DNA of 64,000 nt, from assembly GCF_014653195.1 (NCBI RefSeq), contig NZ_BNAH01000001.1, positions 205,323 to 269,322 of the forward strand. The letters are read 5' to 3'. A program made the translations under genes and the position numbers. This DNA comes from Thalassotalea profundi (GTDB lineage: Bacteria; Pseudomonadota; Gammaproteobacteria; Enterobacterales; Alteromonadaceae). Shown here piece after piece: positions 45,038 through 54,129 of this stretch (within the stretch, counting starts at the first letter, position 1; each line of letters starts with the position of its first letter). The notes under the pieces were generated by a model, which saw only the letters and a list, made by a program, of their open reading frames with translations, did no database searches and was not told the DNA's origin.

Positions 45038-47575
45038 CTAATTAGCGCTAACAGGTGTTAACTGCCAAATATTGGCAATGTAGTCTTCGATTGAGCGATC
45101 GGAATTGAATTTCCCCATTAATGCGGTATTCAAAATAGCCATACGTGCCCAACGTTTTTTATCTTGATACGCGACATTTAGTTTGTTTTGTGCATCCGAG
45201 TATGACTGAAAATCAGCTAACACTTTGTATGGATCACCGCCGGCTAATAAACTTTCTTTTATCGGCGATAATGCTCCAGCATGCCCTGGGGTAAAATAAT
45301 CTGAATCTAACCAATCTAAACAGGCTTTTATTTCTTCGTTATTATGGTAATAATCTGTAGGGTTATAACCGTTTTGATCTAAGGCTTTTACTTCGTCCAC
45401 CGTTAAACCACAGATAAATATATTGTCGTTACCCACTTCTTCTGCAATTTCAATGTTAGCGCCGTCTAAGGTACCAATTGTTACCGCACCATTTAACGCA
45501 AGTTTCATATTGCCAGTACCTGAAGCTTCTTTTCCTGCGGTTGATATTTGCTCTGAAACATCTGCGGCAGGGATAATTTTCTCTGCCAATGAGACGCGGT
45601 AATTAGGTAAAAATACCACTTTTAATTTGTCGTGAATTCGCGTGTCGTTATTGATTTTGTCAGCTACTTTATTAATGGCAAAAATAATATCTTTAGCAAG
45701 TTTGTAACCTGGTGCTGCTTTTGCACCAAATATAAACACTTGGGGATACATTTCCATTGCTGGATCAGCCAGTAAACGTCGATATAAGGCAATAATGTGT
45801 AATAAATTCAAGTGTTGGCGTTTGTATTCGTGTAAACGTTTAATTTGCACATCAAATATTGCATCAGGGCTAACAGTGATCCCTGTTAATGCTTTAATTT
45901 CTTTTGTTAAGGCTACTTTATTTTGATGCTTAATTTGCATAAATTGCTGTTGAAAATCAGCATTGTCTGCTTTATTGCTTAACAGAGATAGTTGGGTAAG
46001 CTCCTTTGCCCAGTCAGCATTAATTTCAGAATCTAGTAGTGCTGATAGTAAGGGGTTACAAGCTTTTAACCAACGACGCGGAGTAATGCCGTTTGTTACG
46101 TTAGTTAACTTTTTTGGCCATAATTGATTGAACTCAGGGAACAGATCGCTTTTAACGAGATCTGAATGTACTTGAGCAACTCCATTAACTTTGTGTGATG
46201 CAATTACGCATAAATGTGCCATACGTACTTTACGTTCATTACCTTCGCCGCCTTCATCAATGATCGATAGTGCTCTGCGCATGTTGTCATTATTGGGCCA
46301 CATTGCATTAACTTCTTCATTTAAAAATGCCTCGTTAATACGATATAAAATAGTTAAATGGCGTGGTAATACACGTTCAAATAACTTGACTGGCCATTTC
46401 TCTAATGCTTCTGGTAACAAGGTATGGTTAGTGTAAGCAAAAACCTTACGTGCTAATTGCCAAGCGTCTTGCCACTGAAATTGAAATTCATCGAGTAGTA
46501 AACGCATCAATTCTAAAATTGCGATGGTAGGGTGCGTATCGTTAAGCTGAATAGCGACTTTACTGGAAAAGTGTTCGCTTTGGGCGGGGGTTAACGCACC
46601 GTATTGTGCTTGATAACGTTTAATAATGTCTCTAACTGAACAGGCGCAGAAAAAGTACTGTTGAATAAAACGCAATTCTTGGCCGGCTGCGTGTTCGTCA
46701 TTCGGATACAATACTTTCGAGACTATTTCGGCATGCACTTGTTGCTCAAGTGCCATTAAATAATCACCGTTGTTAAATTTATCCCAGTCAAAGGCTGAGT
46801 CAGCTCTGCATTGCCATAGCCTTAACGCATTTACTGTACTTGAGTTATAGCCAACAATTGGAATGTCATAAGGCACGCCTTTAAGCGTTTTCCCTGCAGT
46901 CCATTTAGTTTCTGTGCTTCCATCGGCTTGAGGAACTTCTTCTATATGACCATAAAGAGGGATCAATTGTGTTGATTCAGGACGACAAATTTCCCATGGG
47001 CTACCAAATTCACGCCACATATCAGGAGTTTCAACTTGATGACCATCAGCAAAGTGTTGTTTAAATAAACCATGTTGATAATGAATGCCATAGCCCATTG
47101 CGTTGTAGTCTAACGTGGCTAATGAATCTAAAAAGCATGCGGCTAAACGTCCTAAACCACCATTACCTAGTGCTAAATCAGCGCCTTGTTCGCATAAGTC
47201 GGCGAGTTCAAAACCTAAACTCTTTAACACTTTTTCAGTGATGGTGTACAAATCTAAATTATGTAAATTATTAGAGAGTAAACGTCCCATTAAATATTCA
47301 AGCGACAAATAATTAACACTTTTACAGGCTGATTGGCTTTGGCGTAATTGACTTTGATTAAGCTTTTCAGTGATTACTTCATTTAACGCTAAAGAGGTCG
47401 CATGCCAGTAAGCTTTTTTAGTTTCGGTACACTGCTTATCAATAACATTATTGATGATGATATCACCTAAAGTATGGGATAAATGATGTTCAATACGCAC
47501 TTTAAGCATGGCGCTATCTAAAGTGTTTTTGTTAGAGCTTGTGTTGCTATTAATGTTTTTAGTTATAGTAACCAT
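45038..47575 (-). CDS. glgP: Glycogen/maltodextrin phosphorylase (GT35)
   Basis: This cytosolic enzyme releases glucose 1-phosphate from alpha-glucan chain ends. It has the N-terminal NYLSLEYLMGRLLSNNL, ALGNGGLGRLAACFLDSLAT, the P-loop area KRLHEYKRQHLN, and EASGTGNMKLALNG, which carries the pyridoxal phosphate lysine. I chose ATG 47575 (845 aa); a GTG at 47602 would add 9 residues, and both ribosome sites are weak. It is the first gene of the glgP-glgB-glgX-malQ-amylase operon; two operators lie upstream. It could act on imported maltodextrin (MalP role) as well as glycogen. Confidence 0.94.
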   Translation of the reverse strand: MVTITKNINSNTSSNKNTLDSAMLKVRIEHHLSHTLGDIIINNVIDKQCTETKKAYWHATSLALNEVITEKLNQSQLRQSQSACKSVNYLSLEYLMGRLLSNNLHNLDLYTITEKVLKSLGFELADLCEQGADLALGNGGLGRLAACFLDSLATLDYNAMGYGIHYQHGLFKQHFADGHQVETPDMWREFGSPWEICRPESTQLIPLYGHIEEVPQADGSTETKWTAGKTLKGVPYDIPIVGYNSSTVNALRLWQCRADSAFDWDKFNNGDYLMALEQQVHAEIVSKVLYPNDEHAAGQELRFIQQYFFCACSVRDIIKRYQAQYGALTPAQSEHFSSKVAIQLNDTHPTIAILELMRLLLDEFQFQWQDAWQLARKVFAYTNHTLLPEALEKWPVKLFERVLPRHLTILYRINEAFLNEEVNAMWPNNDNMRRALSIIDEGGEGNERKVRMAHLCVIASHKVNGVAQVHSDLVKSDLFPEFNQLWPKKLTNVTNGITPRRWLKACNPLLSALLDSEINADWAKELTQLSLLSNKADNADFQQQFMQIKHQNKVALTKEIKALTGITVSPDAIFDVQIKRLHEYKRQHLNLLHIIALYRRLLADPAMEMYPQVFIFGAKAAPGYKLAKDIIFAINKVADKINNDTRIHDKLKVVFLPNYRVSLAEKIIPAADVSEQISTAGKEASGTGNMKLALNGAVTIGTLDGANIEIAEEVGNDNIFICGLTVDEVKALDQNGYNPTDYYHNNEEIKACLDWLDSDYFTPGHAGALSPIKESLLAGGDPYKVLADFQSYSDAQNKLNVAYQDKKRWARMAILNTALMGKFNSDRSIEDYIANIWQLTPVSAN

Positions 47576-47762
47576 AATAATTCTTGTACTCGTTACATGC
47601 ACTTACGTGATAAAAGTGCAGAGTGAAAATAATCTTCAAAAAAGTGATAGTGGAAAAATCGACTTAATTGTTGCTATACATTCAGCTGTAGTTATCGGGT
47701 TTAGATTCATCAATAAAATATTAATATTTATTATGCGGATGCTGATAAATAGAGCAATGAGT

Positions 47763-47776
47763 TACATACGTATGCA
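47763..47776. promoter_or_regulatory. LacI-type operator, glg operon, proximal
   Basis: TACATACGTATGCA lies 188 bases before the glgP start. Confidence 0.83.
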
Positions 47777-47801
47777 TGAGCGTATATTGCCTATTTTGCT
47801 A

Positions 47802-47815
47802 TGCATACGTATGCA
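47802..47815. promoter_or_regulatory. LacI-type operator, glg operon, distal
   Basis: TGCATACGTATGCA is the only fully symmetric copy in the window, 39 bases from the proximal site and 360 before the regulator gene. It could serve both glgP and the regulator. The rest of 47603-48174 is AT-rich with no gene recognised. Confidence 0.88.
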
Positions 47816-48174
47816 GGATGTTGGGAAATAAACATTTCTTTTGTTTTTGAACGGATTTATTAATATAGCGTTGCTTTTTGTTAGATACATTTTGTGTGAT
47901 TTGGTCTAAATTAAAGCAAATAGTTTTTATTAATCATTGAATTTATTGATAAAAAGCAATTTATTAAAGGACATTGGGTGGATTTTATTTCGCTATACAT
48001 CACTTTATGGCTCAGGTAGTATGAAGTGATGATTAACGTCAAGTTGTTGGTTGCTTGTGTGCAAAAATCTTATTGTTAAGTGTATGGATGACTAACCAAA
48101 CAATATAAAGTTAGCTAGTTAATACTTAAGTAAAACTAAAAGCTACAATAATAATTAAAGAGTTAAACTAAAAA

Positions 48175-49203
48175 GTGAAAGCTAAAAATACTTCATTTGA
48201 TATCGCTTACCGTGCTGGTGTATCACAGTCGACAGTTTCTCGTGCGCTAAGAGATAGTCCTCTAGTTAATGAAGAAACACGTAAGCGTGTGCAAGAAATT
48301 GCTAAAGAACTTAACTACAAGGTTGATAAACATGCCAGTAGTTTACGGACTCAACAAAGCCAAACGATAGCGTTACTTTTGTTTGAAGACCCCACTAATG
48401 ACGATTCTTTAATTAACCCTTTTTTCTTGTCAATGTTAGGTAGTATCACTCGAGCTTGCTCGAATAGAGGCTATGATTTATTAGTTTCATTCCAACAAAT
48501 GAATAATGACTGGCACGCTGACTTTGAAGATACCCGAAAAGCTGATGGCATTATTTTATTAGGCTATGGTGATTATCTCTCTTATCGTGAAAAGTTAATT
48601 CAACTTACTGAACAAGAAACACATTTTGTTCGGTGGGGGGCTGAAGTTAAAGAATTACCCGTTGTCTCAGTAGGGTGTGATAATTTTCATGGTGGGCAAC
48701 AATTAACAGAGCACTTATTAAATAATGGCAGAACACATTTTGCCTTTTTAGGTGGTGTATCCAATGGAGCCCCTGAGTTTAAAGATCGTTATTTAGGGCA
48801 TTGTCACGCATTAGAACAAGCTAATATTAGTGTAGATCCCGCATTACAGTTTGATGCTATTTCTACTGAAGAGTCTGGCTATGAAGCCATGCAAATATTA
48901 ATAAAATCAAACAAGCATGTTGATGCTATTTTCGCTGCCAGTGATTTAATTGCTGTTGGTGCATTAAAAGCAATGCAAGAGTACAATATAAAAGTACCCG
49001 AAGATATCGCTATAGTTGGCTTTGACGATATTCCTATTGCAAGTTTCACTTATCCTGCTCTAACTACCGCCCGCCAAAATACCGTATTAGCTGGAGAATT
49101 ATTGGTTGATAAGTTATTAGAATTAATTAGTGGTGAGCAAGCACAAACGCGATTAATGGCAACAACTTTAGTGGTGAGAGAATCTTGCGGAAGTAAGCGC
49201 TAG
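48175..49203 (+). CDS. LacI-family regulator, probable alpha-glucan repressor (MalR/AglR type)
   Basis: This 342-aa regulator has an N-terminal LacI helix-turn-helix (FDIAYRAGVSQSTVSRALRD, residues about 8-27), the hinge helix with HASSLRTQQS, and a periplasmic-binding-protein-like ligand domain with AIFAASDLIAVGALKAMQEY and VGFDDIPIASFTYPALTT. It starts at GTG. It is divergent from the glgP operon with a 600-base gap holding two of the nine palindromes. The even palindrome with a central CG is typical of LacI-family operators. The ligand is probably a maltooligosaccharide or a derivative, but this is inference. Confidence 0.85.
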   Translation: MKAKNTSFDIAYRAGVSQSTVSRALRDSPLVNEETRKRVQEIAKELNYKVDKHASSLRTQQSQTIALLLFEDPTNDDSLINPFFLSMLGSITRACSNRGYDLLVSFQQMNNDWHADFEDTRKADGIILLGYGDYLSYREKLIQLTEQETHFVRWGAEVKELPVVSVGCDNFHGGQQLTEHLLNNGRTHFAFLGGVSNGAPEFKDRYLGHCHALEQANISVDPALQFDAISTEESGYEAMQILIKSNKHVDAIFAASDLIAVGALKAMQEYNIKVPEDIAIVGFDDIPIASFTYPALTTARQNTVLAGELLVDKLLELISGEQAQTRLMATTLVVRESCGSKR

Positions 49204-49253
49204 TTAGCTACTTTTTCTAGTAAATTTATATAATTAGTATCAACTTTTCTGTA

Positions 49254-49320
49254 GTGTCCGATCAATAATGTCGGACACTGTCATTGTCCGTTCGGACACT
49301 TAAATTCAATACTTCGGACA
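49254..49320 (+). promoter_or_regulatory. Repeated TGTCCG/CGGACA sites, probable enhancer
   Basis: Site 1 is GTGTCCGA-N9-TCGGACAC (49254-49278). Site 2 is TGTCCG-TT-CGGACA (49285-49298). A third half-site, TTCGGACA, is at 49313. The CGGACA halves are 21 and 22 bases apart, about two helical turns. They end 67 bases before the -24 element, where activators of sigma-54 promoters bind. Confidence 0.65.
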
Positions 49321-49386
49321 GTTATTCGTTCACAAAATAAAAATATACTTCAATAAAAACAAACTACTACGTTTTTTATGGGCTTT

Positions 49387-49403
49387 TGGCATATTTCTCG
49401 CTT
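49387..49403 (+). promoter_or_regulatory. Candidate sigma-54 (-24/-12) promoter of the ABC operon
   Basis: TTGGCATATTTCTCGCTT has the invariant GG (49388-49389) and GC (49400-49401) separated by exactly 10 bases, and TGGCA as in the -24 consensus. The start codon of the adaptor gene is 38 bases after the -12 GC. The operon encodes its own sigma-54 activator. Confidence 0.7.
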
Positions 49404-49438
49404 TTATTGTACTTATAAAATAATACAGTGAAGTTTTT

Positions 49439-50707
49439 ATGATCAATTCAACTCTCGGACAAGACGAAGTTATCGTTAAACAAAACAGTAAGAAGCCTTG
49501 GCTTAAAATAATTATTATTTCATTAGGAATTGTAGGGGGAATTTTTTGGGTTTTTCCTACGATAAGTCAATGGGTAGATGGGGTACAAAGAGTCGATCCA
49601 GAAACTATTACGCGTTCGACGGTAATTAGAGGGACTTTAATCAGAGACATTGCAGTTAATGGCAAGCTGGTAGCTGCGAACGCTCCAACTCTTTATAGCT
49701 CTGAAGCTGGACAAGTTACTTTATTAGTTAAACCAGGAGATACGATTAAAAAAGGAGCTATCGTTGCATCTATATTAAGTCCTGAATTACAGTCAATGAT
49801 TAAACAAGCTACTGCTAAATTGGAAAGTTTAAAAATTGATGCAAGACGCAGTGAGTTACGAGATCAAGAATCTCAACTTGATTTAGAACAAGTACTAGAT
49901 TCTGCACGTGTTCGTCTTGATGCGAGTAATCGTGAATTAAAACGTGCCGAACTATCTTTTGAAAAACAGGTGGTTAGTCAGCTTTATTTGGTGAGCAAAC
50001 GTGATGATAAACTTGAGAGTGAATTGCTATTTAAACATGCACAAAAGCGTGTTGAATTGGCTAAGAAGCGTCTAGAGTTTGAAAACCAAACCCGTATTCT
50101 TTCTGTTAAAAGCCAACAATTGATCGTTGATGAACTACAAAGGCGTGTTGAGTTACTTAATATTCGCACACCGGTTGATGGCGTTGTTGGTAATTGGTTA
50201 GTGCAAAAAAAAGAACGAGTAAGTGGAAGCCAAGCACTAATGACAATTGTTGATTTAAGTCAGTATGAAGCAGAACTTAATGTTCCTGAGTTTTATGCTG
50301 ATGATCTAGGGTTAGGTTTAGCAGTACAAATGAAAATTTCAGGAAAACCACTGATTGGAAAAGTTATTTCGATCTCCCCTGAAGTTAAAAATAGTCAGGT
50401 GATGGTGAGAGTATCCGTTGATGACTTTTCTGATATTCAATTGCGCCAAAATCAACGATTAAACGCCCGAATAGAATTTGAAAAGAAAGATAATGTATTA
50501 ATGGTTAAGCGTGGTGGCTTTCAAGCTAGTCATGGTGGTCAAGCGGCTTATGTGATTGATGGTGATGCCGCATATTTAACCCCTATCACTATAGGTTCGC
50601 AGAGTGTTGAATTTATTGAGATAACGTCAGGTTTAAATGCTGGCGATAATATTATTATTTCCTCAACGGAAAAGTTCGATTCACATTCATCCATTTTATT
50701 AAATTAA
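49439..50707 (+). CDS. MacA/HlyD-type periplasmic adaptor protein
   Basis: This 422-aa membrane fusion protein joins an inner-membrane ABC pump to an outer-membrane channel. One membrane anchor is at residues 23-45 (KIIIISLGIVGGIFWVFP). A lipoyl half-motif, a long coiled coil (about 110-215, KLESLKIDARRSELRDQESQ), the second lipoyl half (LLNIRTPVDGVVGNWL) and beta-barrel domains follow. It is the first gene of the operon with the ATPase, two permeases, and a two-component pair. Substrate unknown; no outer-membrane channel gene is linked. Confidence 0.87.
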   Translation: MINSTLGQDEVIVKQNSKKPWLKIIIISLGIVGGIFWVFPTISQWVDGVQRVDPETITRSTVIRGTLIRDIAVNGKLVAANAPTLYSSEAGQVTLLVKPGDTIKKGAIVASILSPELQSMIKQATAKLESLKIDARRSELRDQESQLDLEQVLDSARVRLDASNRELKRAELSFEKQVVSQLYLVSKRDDKLESELLFKHAQKRVELAKKRLEFENQTRILSVKSQQLIVDELQRRVELLNIRTPVDGVVGNWLVQKKERVSGSQALMTIVDLSQYEAELNVPEFYADDLGLGLAVQMKISGKPLIGKVISISPEVKNSQVMVRVSVDDFSDIQLRQNQRLNARIEFEKKDNVLMVKRGGFQASHGGQAAYVIDGDAAYLTPITIGSQSVEFIEITSGLNAGDNIIISSTEKFDSHSSILLN

Positions 50708-50762
50708 CAACGTAAAAATAACAATAGCCCTAATTGGCAAACATATTATTTAGGAAAAATAT

Positions 50763-51476
50763 ATGCTTAACATGAAAGATATTAGTCGAATTTATCGTAG
50801 TGATACTATTCAAACTCATGCATTGCGCGACTTTAATTTACAAGTAAACACAGGTGAATTTGTTGCCGTTACTGGTCCTTCCGGTTCAGGTAAATCAACA
50901 TTTTTAAATGTAGCGGGGTTATTAGACAGTTTTGACAAGGGATCTTATGAATTAGATGGTATCAATATTCAAGGATTAAATGATGACGAACTATCGCGAT
51001 TAAGAAATGAAAAGATAGGGTTTATTTTTCAAAACTATAACCTTATTCCAGACTTCAACCTTTTTGATAATGTCGATATGCCATTACGTTATCGAGGTTT
51101 TAATGCTACAGAAAGAAAACGCAGAATTTCAAATGCATTAGAGCAAGTTGGTTTAGCAAGTAGAGCTAATTATTTACCTAGTCAATTATCTGGTGGACAA
51201 CAGCAGCGAGTCGCTATTGCACGAGCTTTAGCAGGCGAACCTAAAATTCTATTGGCAGATGAACCAACAGGTAATTTAGATTCATTAATGGCTCGTCAAG
51301 TAATGGAATTACTTCATACTTTAAATACTGAGGGTAGTACGATTATTATGGTAACTCACGATCCTGATCAAGCTCGAGCTGTAGGTAGAAATATACAAGT
51401 GATAGATGGCCAAATTACTGATCATAGTGTTTATGCGCCTATAAATGGTAACGCCACTATTAACGTGAACGTATAA
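50763..51476 (+). CDS. ABC transporter ATPase, MacB/LolD type
   Basis: This 237-aa cytosolic ATPase has Walker [10 protein letters not shown] (near residue 40), Q-loop [10 protein letters not shown], signature LSGGQQQR, Walker [14 protein letters not shown] and the H-loop MVTHD. It is of the stand-alone MacB/LolD class that drives mechanotransmission rather than transmembrane transport. It lies 55 bases after the adaptor gene and 9 before the first permease. Confidence 0.93.
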   Translation: MLNMKDISRIYRSDTIQTHALRDFNLQVNTGEFVAVTGPSGSGKSTFLNVAGLLDSFDKGSYELDGINIQGLNDDELSRLRNEKIGFIFQNYNLIPDFNLFDNVDMPLRYRGFNATERKRRISNALEQVGLASRANYLPSQLSGGQQQRVAIARALAGEPKILLADEPTGNLDSLMARQVMELLHTLNTEGSTIIMVTHDPDQARAVGRNIQVIDGQITDHSVYAPINGNATINVNV

Positions 51477-51485
51477 GGATTTCTA

Positions 51486-52775
51486 ATGGAAATGTTCAAT
51501 TATTATTTGAAATTGAGTATGCGTAACTTAGTACGGAATCGTCTTTTTTTTATTTTGATGATTTCTACATTGGCCGTTGGTGTTGGTGTATTTTTAGCAA
51601 ATATAGCTATTATAAAATCAATGTCTACCGATCCTATTCCACAAAAAAGTGAACGAATATTTAACGTAACTCTTAACATTTGGACAGGTAATGATGCCAG
51701 TGGTGATCTGATAGAAATAATGCGTTACGACGATGCAATGCATATTTTAAAAAATGATATCGCCACTCACACTATGGTGCATTATCAGTCTCAAGTTTAT
51801 GCTAGAGAATTAGGTTCAAAAAGCCTTACACGCCAAAAAGCAGTGGTACGTGCTACAACTCCAGGTTTCTTTCCGCTTACTGACGCTCCGTTTGCCTTTG
51901 GCAGTAGCTGGCAACAAGATCATGCAAAGCAAATTGTTATTGGTGATACATTAAATCAGAAAATTTTTGGTGGTGGTAATAATGTAGGTAAAACACTCGA
52001 AATTGACGGAAAACCTTTTGAGATAGTAGGTATATTAAAACCATGGAAATTAAAACCGTTATTTTATCATGTAGCTTATGGACAAAAGTTCAATCCTACT
52101 GATGATATTTTCGCACCTATTGAAACGGCTTTAGATAACGAATGGGCTATTAATGTAAGAAACTCCGCAACCGATCGAATTAACTCTGTCTCTGATAACC
52201 GTGGTAAAAATGGCTATTTTATTCAAGCATTCGTTCAACTTGATACTTTAGCGCAAAAAAAAGAAATGCAGCAATATATTAATAATTATTCTCAACAAAG
52301 ACTGCAGCAAGGTGAAAATTTACGTGATTATGACAATCGACTATTAGATGTCAATCAATGGCTAGTGCATAAAGAAGTAGTTGATGAACGTATGTTAGCG
52401 TTTGGTATAGCAACGTCCTTATTTTTAGCTGTATGTATATTTAATGCCAGCAGTTTATTACTTGCAAGATTTCACAGCTCACGATTTGAAACAGGGTTAA
52501 GAAGAGCGGTTGGTGCAAGAATGAAAGATGTTTTTTATCAAGGCTTAGTTGAAAGTCTTTTAATTGGAATATGCTGTGCTATTTTTGCACTGTTATTTGG
52601 ATGGATGTTTTTGCAAATATCTATCAATTTATTCCCTGCATTAGAACATACCAGTGATATTGACGGAGCCCTAATTTTAATTGGCGTGATAATCGCTCTC
52701 ACTACCTCATTTATTAGTATGTTATATCCATTGATTCGCTCTTGTAGAACTTCGTTATCAACAACGTTGAAATAG
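51486..52775 (+). CDS. ABC permease, FtsX/MacB type (first)
   Basis: This 429-aa inner-membrane protein has one N-terminal helix (about residues 20-42), a large MacB-type periplasmic domain (about 45-300) and three C-terminal helices in an FtsX domain (FETGLRRAVGARMKDVFYQG). This is the 1+3 helix topology of MacB-type exporters. It is 8 bases before the second permease; both are needed for a heterodimer. Substrate unknown. Confidence 0.87.
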   Translation: MEMFNYYLKLSMRNLVRNRLFFILMISTLAVGVGVFLANIAIIKSMSTDPIPQKSERIFNVTLNIWTGNDASGDLIEIMRYDDAMHILKNDIATHTMVHYQSQVYARELGSKSLTRQKAVVRATTPGFFPLTDAPFAFGSSWQQDHAKQIVIGDTLNQKIFGGGNNVGKTLEIDGKPFEIVGILKPWKLKPLFYHVAYGQKFNPTDDIFAPIETALDNEWAINVRNSATDRINSVSDNRGKNGYFIQAFVQLDTLAQKKEMQQYINNYSQQRLQQGENLRDYDNRLLDVNQWLVHKEVVDERMLAFGIATSLFLAVCIFNASSLLLARFHSSRFETGLRRAVGARMKDVFYQGLVESLLIGICCAIFALLFGWMFLQISINLFPALEHTSDIDGALILIGVIIALTTSFISMLYPLIRSCRTSLSTTLK

Positions 52776-52783
52776 GTCTTAAA

Positions 52784-54022
52784 ATGAATATTAAAGCATT
52801 ATTAAAAGCACTTCGTTTACGTAAGTTTGCTACTGGATTACTGTTGTTACAACTAAGTTTAACCATAGGTTTGATGGTTAATACGGTTATTTTAACTAAT
52901 TCGGCAATTGAAAAACTCAATAAGCCATTGTTATTTGATGTAGAGCAATTGATTGTAGTCGATTTAATACCTACTTCAGGTGCATTTAGAGATACTGATT
53001 ATTACCAATCAATAACAAAACAAGATATTGCCAAGATAACCGCTATTGACGGCGTTATTAGTGCCGCACATTATAACCAAGTTCCTATTCAAAATGGTGG
53101 CTGGAATGGCAATGTTCAGTCTGCTGACTTTCCTGATGATGCAGTGTTACCTAGAGAATTACGTAATGTTCCACAATTTTTCACCAGTAAAATCGGGTTG
53201 CAAAACTTAGGCGTAGAGATCATAGAAGGCAGAGCATTAACGGATGCTGATGATATTACTCACGATTTTTATACGTCAGGTAAACGTAGAGGTATTGAGC
53301 AAAATGTTATTCTTACTGAGTCTCTTGCTAAAGCTGTATTTCCTAATAAATCAGCGATAGGGGAGTTAACAAACAACGGAAGAGTTGTTGGTGTCGCAAA
53401 AGACTTTGTTATCAGTCCTACATTTGAAGGTCCGTCAAAATTTTATGCTTTGTTTGGTAATTTTATGTATTCCCAATCTGATTTTGAACAACATTACATT
53501 GTTCGTGTTCAGCCAGGAAAAGTAGCAGAAGTTCAAGCTCAACTGCGTGATACTATTTTATCAGTACAAGCAGAGCGCGATATTATTAATGTAGAAAGTA
53601 TGGCGAAACGTTTACAAAACTTTTATAGACAAGATACGGGTTTAGCTAGCTTGTTTGCGATGTTATCAATGTTAATGATTTTGGTGACAATAGTAAGTAG
53701 TTTTGCTCATGCGCACTTTCATGTAACTCAACAACGAAAATTTATTGGTATACGTCGAGCATTAGGAGCGAGAAAAAAAGACATTATGTTGTATGTCTTT
53801 AGTGAAAACTGGATGTTAAATTTTGGCGCAAGCTTATTGGGTATTGCGACTATGGTAGGGCTAAATATAGCGTTATCACAAGTGATCACTATCGAAAAAC
53901 CAACGATATTGTTATATGCTCTGGCGGTATGTGTGGTATTTGTAGCAGGTTCATTAGCTACATGGTTACCTGCTTATAAAACAACAAAGATATCTCCAGT
54001 AATTGCAACTAAAACACTATAA
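52784..54022 (+). CDS. ABC permease, FtsX/MacB type (second)
   Basis: This 412-aa permease has the same 1+3 topology: N-terminal helix at about 17-38, periplasmic domain, then three helices with RKFIGIRRALGARKKDIMLYV in the FtsX domain. It is a distant paralogue of the protein before it and should be its heterodimer partner. An intergenic gap of 107 bases separates it from the response regulator, so a minor promoter could lie there. Confidence 0.87.
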   Translation: MNIKALLKALRLRKFATGLLLLQLSLTIGLMVNTVILTNSAIEKLNKPLLFDVEQLIVVDLIPTSGAFRDTDYYQSITKQDIAKITAIDGVISAAHYNQVPIQNGGWNGNVQSADFPDDAVLPRELRNVPQFFTSKIGLQNLGVEIIEGRALTDADDITHDFYTSGKRRGIEQNVILTESLAKAVFPNKSAIGELTNNGRVVGVAKDFVISPTFEGPSKFYALFGNFMYSQSDFEQHYIVRVQPGKVAEVQAQLRDTILSVQAERDIINVESMAKRLQNFYRQDTGLASLFAMLSMLMILVTIVSSFAHAHFHVTQQRKFIGIRRALGARKKDIMLYVFSENWMLNFGASLLGIATMVGLNIALSQVITIEKPTILLYALAVCVVFVAGSLATWLPAYKTTKISPVIATKTL

Positions 54023-54129
54023 GTCATTGTTGGCAGTCACTCTTTTAACTGAAAAATAAATTAAGAGTGACTACCAAAGTTAAAATTAAGAATGAAAATT
54101 AACTCGAAGGAAGTAAAAGGATTGAAAGA

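Noticed and set aside
47508..47831. 107-aa plus-strand frame over the glgP start and its operators
   Set aside because: It overlaps the glgP 5' end and both operators, is low complexity and has no ribosome site.
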